IMG/VR virus record: IMGVR_UViG_3300033979_000465
Span: 1-47,973 of that record
Direction: 5' to 3' (one strand)
Length of the DNA: 47,973 nt
Source of the DNA: a virus
Below, piece by piece: positions 45,355 to 47,973 of the stretch. Positions within the stretch are counted from its first letter, which is position 1. Each line of letters begins with the position of its first letter. The translations under genes and the position numbers were made by a program. Below the pieces are notes generated by a model. It made no database searches. It saw only the letters and a list, made by a program, of their open reading frames with translations, and was not told where the DNA came from.

Positions 45355-47529
45355 ATGAATGAAATTCCAGTATTTGACATCCGCAATTTTACAGAGCAAT
45401 TAGTACCAAATCCAAAGGAAAAAAATAAATACATTTGCCCCAATTGTAGTGGGCATAATTTAGCAATTGACAAGAAAACAGGGGCTTATCAGTGCTTTAA
45501 CGGATGTTCTAATAAAGAGGTCCGGGAAGCTGTCAAGCCCTGGGCAGAGGTCAAGGAAGAGTTAAGGGAAAACGGTTTCAAAAGTGCAGCTAGACCAAAG
45601 ATTATGACGACATTAGCAGTTAATAAACCTAAAGAGATTCAACAAGAGGACTATCAAATATTAACGCAAGTATACGGCGTTGATTTCCCTAAAATTACGA
45701 ACTTAGGGATGGAAAGATATATTGATTTTGTATATTCTCCTACGCAAATAGTGCGTAGGATGGAAGAAAAAACAGCGGCTGGATGGAAGAAAAAGCCAGG
45801 GGACAAAAAAGGTATAAGACCCTGGCATTGTGATGATAAGGGTGTATGGCATGAGGCAAAAGGCGATAATATATGGCAACCTTACCAATGGCAAGATGTA
45901 GTAAATGCTGGTAAGGGTAAATGGGTGCTATTTGTTGAGGGGGAAAAATGTGTCGAGTACGCAAGGGTGAAATTTAATCTTGTGGCTACAACCTTTATGG
46001 GTAGTGCATGGGATGAAACGATGTCTGATTGGTTTAATAAAATGCGTGAAATTGGTGTGGCTGGCGTGATAATGTGGCCAGATCATGATAAACCAGGCTA
46101 TGAAAAAGCTAAGAAGGTTAAGGAAATTTGCAATAAATTAAATATTTCATATATTCAACTAGACCCGCTTAGAATATGGTCGGCAATGCCAGATAAAGGG
46201 GACATTGCGGATTATTGGTTGGCTCACCAAAAACAGGATAAAAAAGTAATTTGGGATATTTTAGTTAGCTCAATTCACTCTTATAATGAAGAAAAACTAG
46301 ACCCAATTAGAACAGCCATTATAGAGGCTATGGACAAGAAGATGCCAGAAGCAAAGCAATTTCTGACATTGTATCAGGAAAATAATGATCCATTGTATCA
46401 GCAGATGTTGAAGCAAATCCTCATCGGACAAGGATACAATCAAAATATTCTTGATAGCATTTTATCAGGGGTAAACATGAACCCTAAAAGACCGCCAACG
46501 GTAATGACTGGTCAAGAATTTATTGATTATGTGTTCCCTACAAGTGGCTGGAAATATCCAGAATTAGTAATTGATTGTGGGGTGCAAATCGTAAGTGGTT
46601 TACCAGGGGCAATGAAGACCACTTTTAGCTATGACATGGGGTTTCATTATGTTAATAATTTGCCGTTTTTGGGGGAAGAATTAAGCATTGATGCAAGGCT
46701 AGAAAACAAGAAATTATTAATAATTAACAGTGACCAGCAATCACAGGAATGTCAAAGTTTAATCAAACAATCGCCACTAGCCTTAAAGGCAATTCGTGAT
46801 GGTAAATTGCATATCATTGGTGGTAATCCAGAAGAGGAAAAATGGAATTTAAAATATCTTCCTTGGCTTGAGGAACAGTGCAAAAAGTTCCGTTACACCA
46901 TGATGATTATTGACTCATACAATAGTATTCACAATCATCTACCAGACTGGAATGAGAACTTATCAACAGCGGCACAGGGTATCAATGCTTTAAGGGCATT
47001 GGCTGAAAAATATAATATTGCAATCATCGTCATCCATCACGACGGGAAAAGAGAAGATGGAAGTGCAACTATTAAAACCAGAGGGAATACAGCTATTCCC
47101 GGCGCGGCTTCTGCTGTAATGAGTTTGACTGAAACCAAAGAAGATAAAAATGGAAACCGCGACCCGTTAATTAGATTTTTAGAAATATCGAAATTAAGAG
47201 GCGGTGCGTGTGGAAAGATGGTATTAAAATTTTCACCTGAGAAGCGTTCATTTGACGTTTTGCCGGATGGAAACCCACAAAACAGAGAAACGCTCAATAA
47301 CATTGCTAATAGCTTATTTACCAGCAAATTTACAGGCTATGACGAGCATTCATTTGAGGATTTAAGACGTGGCTTTGTCGCTGGCGTTGGTGGCGATAGA
47401 AGTCTGTTTTTAGCCCGTGTCCTGACTAAATTAGAGCAAAGGGGACAAATACAAAGGGTAATGCGGGGTGATAATGTTTATTACAGGAATCGCTCTGTAC
47501 CCAACGTTAAAGTAGAGGATTTAATTTAA
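45355..47529 (+). CDS. Primase-helicase (zinc finger, TOPRIM, RecA-like), 724 aa
   Basis: A bifunctional replication protein. Zinc finger: C28-P-N-C31 and C47-F-N-G-C51. TOPRIM: E195 in VEGEKC and D243, D245 in WPDHDKPG. RecA/RepA-like helicase: Walker A GLPGAMKTT at 415-423, Walker B MMIIDSYN with D520, HHDGK, and a C-terminal winged helix. It makes primers and unwinds DNA at the fork, with the polymerase supplied by the host. The order matches plasmid and phage primase-helicases of the RepA-hexamer kind. A short gap separates it from the hairpin before the seam-spanning gene. Confidence 0.88.
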   Translation: MNEIPVFDIRNFTEQLVPNPKEKNKYICPNCSGHNLAIDKKTGAYQCFNGCSNKEVREAVKPWAEVKEELRENGFKSAARPKIMTTLAVNKPKEIQQEDYQILTQVYGVDFPKITNLGMERYIDFVYSPTQIVRRMEEKTAAGWKKKPGDKKGIRPWHCDDKGVWHEAKGDNIWQPYQWQDVVNAGKGKWVLFVEGEKCVEYARVKFNLVATTFMGSAWDETMSDWFNKMREIGVAGVIMWPDHDKPGYEKAKKVKEICNKLNISYIQLDPLRIWSAMPDKGDIADYWLAHQKQDKKVIWDILVSSIHSYNEEKLDPIRTAIIEAMDKKMPEAKQFLTLYQENNDPLYQQMLKQILIGQGYNQNILDSILSGVNMNPKRPPTVMTGQEFIDYVFPTSGWKYPELVIDCGVQIVSGLPGAMKTTFSYDMGFHYVNNLPFLGEELSIDARLENKKLLIINSDQQSQECQSLIKQSPLALKAIRDGKLHIIGGNPEEEKWNLKYLPWLEEQCKKFRYTMMIIDSYNSIHNHLPDWNENLSTAAQGINALRALAEKYNIAIIVIHHDGKREDGSATIKTRGNTAIPGAASAVMSLTETKEDKNGNRDPLIRFLEISKLRGGACGKMVLKFSPEKRSFDVLPDGNPQNRETLNNIANSLFTSKFTGYDEHSFEDLRRGFVAGVGGDRSLFLARVLTKLEQRGQIQRVMRGDNVYYRNRSVPNVKVEDLI

Positions 47530-47550
47530 AATTGGCATATTTAATAAGTG

Positions 47551-47579
47551 CTACCATTGTGATAAATGGTAGTTTTTTT
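47551..47579 (+). terminator. Hairpin plus T-tract abutting a start codon
   Basis: CTACCATT (47551-47558) pairs with AATGGTAG (47565-47572), followed by seven Ts that end directly at ATG 47580. It ends the primase-helicase transcript and serves as leader for the seam-spanning gene. Confidence 0.8.
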
Positions 47580-47973
47580 ATGCCTAAAAAACCCCGTGAT
47601 TTTAATCAAATTCCTGGTACTTTCAAAAGTTTAAAACCAGGTGACAAAGTATCATTTAGAATCCCTGGAGAAGAGTTAATAGAAATCCCTGGAGAGCTTT
47701 GTACCAAGGACTTAGAGATACCTGATATTATCAATTTATCGCCTGAAAGAAGAGGTAGAGAGGAGGGGTCAAACATAATTTATGATCCTGATCAAACATA
47801 TAATTATCTGTCAGTCAGTGAACGGGAAAACAGAAGTTTTCAATTATTGCCAGCTTACATAAGAGAAGAGCCAGAATTAAAGCGCACTGTATACGGATTT
47901 TGTAGCGATAATTCACCCTCTGGATTTTGGGAAGTAGTGGTATCAGAAGGGGAGTCAGCAACATTTATTAATT
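47580..47973 (+). CDS. Virion surface or tail-fibre protein, 5' part of the seam-spanning gene
   Basis: The ATG at 47580 opens a frame (MPKKPRDFNQIPGTF) that stays open to the window end and continues at base 2 of the window to a stop at 1166-1168, giving 435 residues in all. The N-terminal 50 residues are rich in Pro, Gly and Lys, with a PGD/PGE/PGEL pattern. There is no Shine-Dalgarno sequence. Instead the start codon follows a CTACCATT/AATGGTAG hairpin and seven Ts, an arrangement shared with three other genes here. It follows the primase-helicase gene by 50 bases. A structural role is inferred from the C-terminal repeats and the neighbouring fibre gene. Confidence 0.8.
   Translation, partial: MPKKPRDFNQIPGTFKSLKPGDKVSFRIPGEELIEIPGELCTKDLEIPDIINLSPERRGREEGSNIIYDPDQTYNYLSVSERENRSFQLLPAYIREEPELKRTVYGFCSDNSPSGFWEVVVSEGESATFIN
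47720..47973. repeat. Terminal direct repeat, right copy (circular closure)
   Basis: Second copy of the first 254 bases. The only mismatch (A at 47846, G at 127) is a synonymous Leu change, TTA against TTG. There are 126 identical bases before it and 127 after it, which fits a circular contig broken at a polymorphic site by a k=127 assembler (inference). Confidence 0.97.

Noticed and set aside
1-47973. Integrase, transposase, reverse transcriptase or DNA polymerase gene
   Set aside because: None of the frames shows the catalytic motifs of these families; the absence fits a plasmid-like or lytic circle using host polymerase.

Overview
The window is a complete, circularly closed cyanobacterial virus genome, or at least a virus-like replicon. 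Its last 254 bases repeat its first 254 with a single mismatch (position 127 against 47846), so the unique circle is about 47,719 bp and one gene runs across the seam. The base composition is AT-rich, coding is dense, and hallmark tailed-phage genes are present: large terminase, portal, a probable major capsid protein and LamG-type and beta-rich fibre proteins. A cyanobacterial host, probably filamentous and Nostoc-like, is inferred from the 37-nt CRISPR repeat ending in ATTGAAAC and from a vWA/MoxR-associated type HTH domain. The exact host cannot be read from the sequence. I see no integrase, DNA polymerase, tape-measure protein, tail tube or sheath, or clear endolysin.

Layout. (1) 47.6-4.1 kb across the seam, plus strand: two large virion surface or fibre proteins. 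(2) 4.2-13.0 kb: portal, a Gln-rich head protein, major capsid, decoration-like protein and a series of small virion proteins, closed by a perfect-palindrome terminator. (3) 13.1-17.3 kb, mostly minus strand: a holin-like membrane protein, a 638-aa winged-helix replication-initiator-like protein, a free-standing GIY-YIG nuclease, a one-spacer mini-CRISPR array and a SLOG/ribbon-helix-helix operon. (4) 17.4-21.5 kb, plus strand: small coiled-coil and membrane proteins ending in a membrane-anchored FtsK/HerA-like ATPase. (5) 21.5-25.3 kb: a probable small RNA, small unknown genes and a two-gene LamG fibre module. (6) 25.5-32.1 kb, minus strand: nuclease, small and large terminase, Crp-like regulator, ASCH protein, HNH nuclease, small proteins and a host-type HTH protein. 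(7) 32.1-34.2 kb: a gene-poor region with promoter/operator repeats, a tRNA-like RNA and a broken gene, and a candidate origin. (8) 34.2-47.5 kb, plus strand: polynucleotide kinase/phosphatase, a sigma-region-4-like HTH, a RecT-like annealing protein, a RavA-like MoxR ATPase with a ViaA-like VWA partner, a ParB-like protein and a primase-helicase.

How it works together. Replication looks plasmid-like: an initiator-like protein, a repeat-rich candidate origin, a primase-helicase and a recombination annealing protein, with the polymerase presumably from the host. Control is unusually modular. At least nine plus-strand units and one minus-strand unit start from near-identical promoters (TATTGACATCT, 16-17 bp, TATnnT). 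Many gaps also carry a palindromic box (ATTCTAGAATCnAAACAAG), and several genes begin directly after a terminator-like hairpin and T-tract. Minus-strand promoters near 32.1-32.4 kb carry a TCAAAATTTGCG operator that also recurs inside two coding sequences. The most unusual items are the viral mini-CRISPR unit, the DNA-level operator repeats inside genes, the anticodon-less tRNA-like RNA, the membrane ATPase operon next to a conventional terminase, and the RavA/ViaA-like pair in the replication block.
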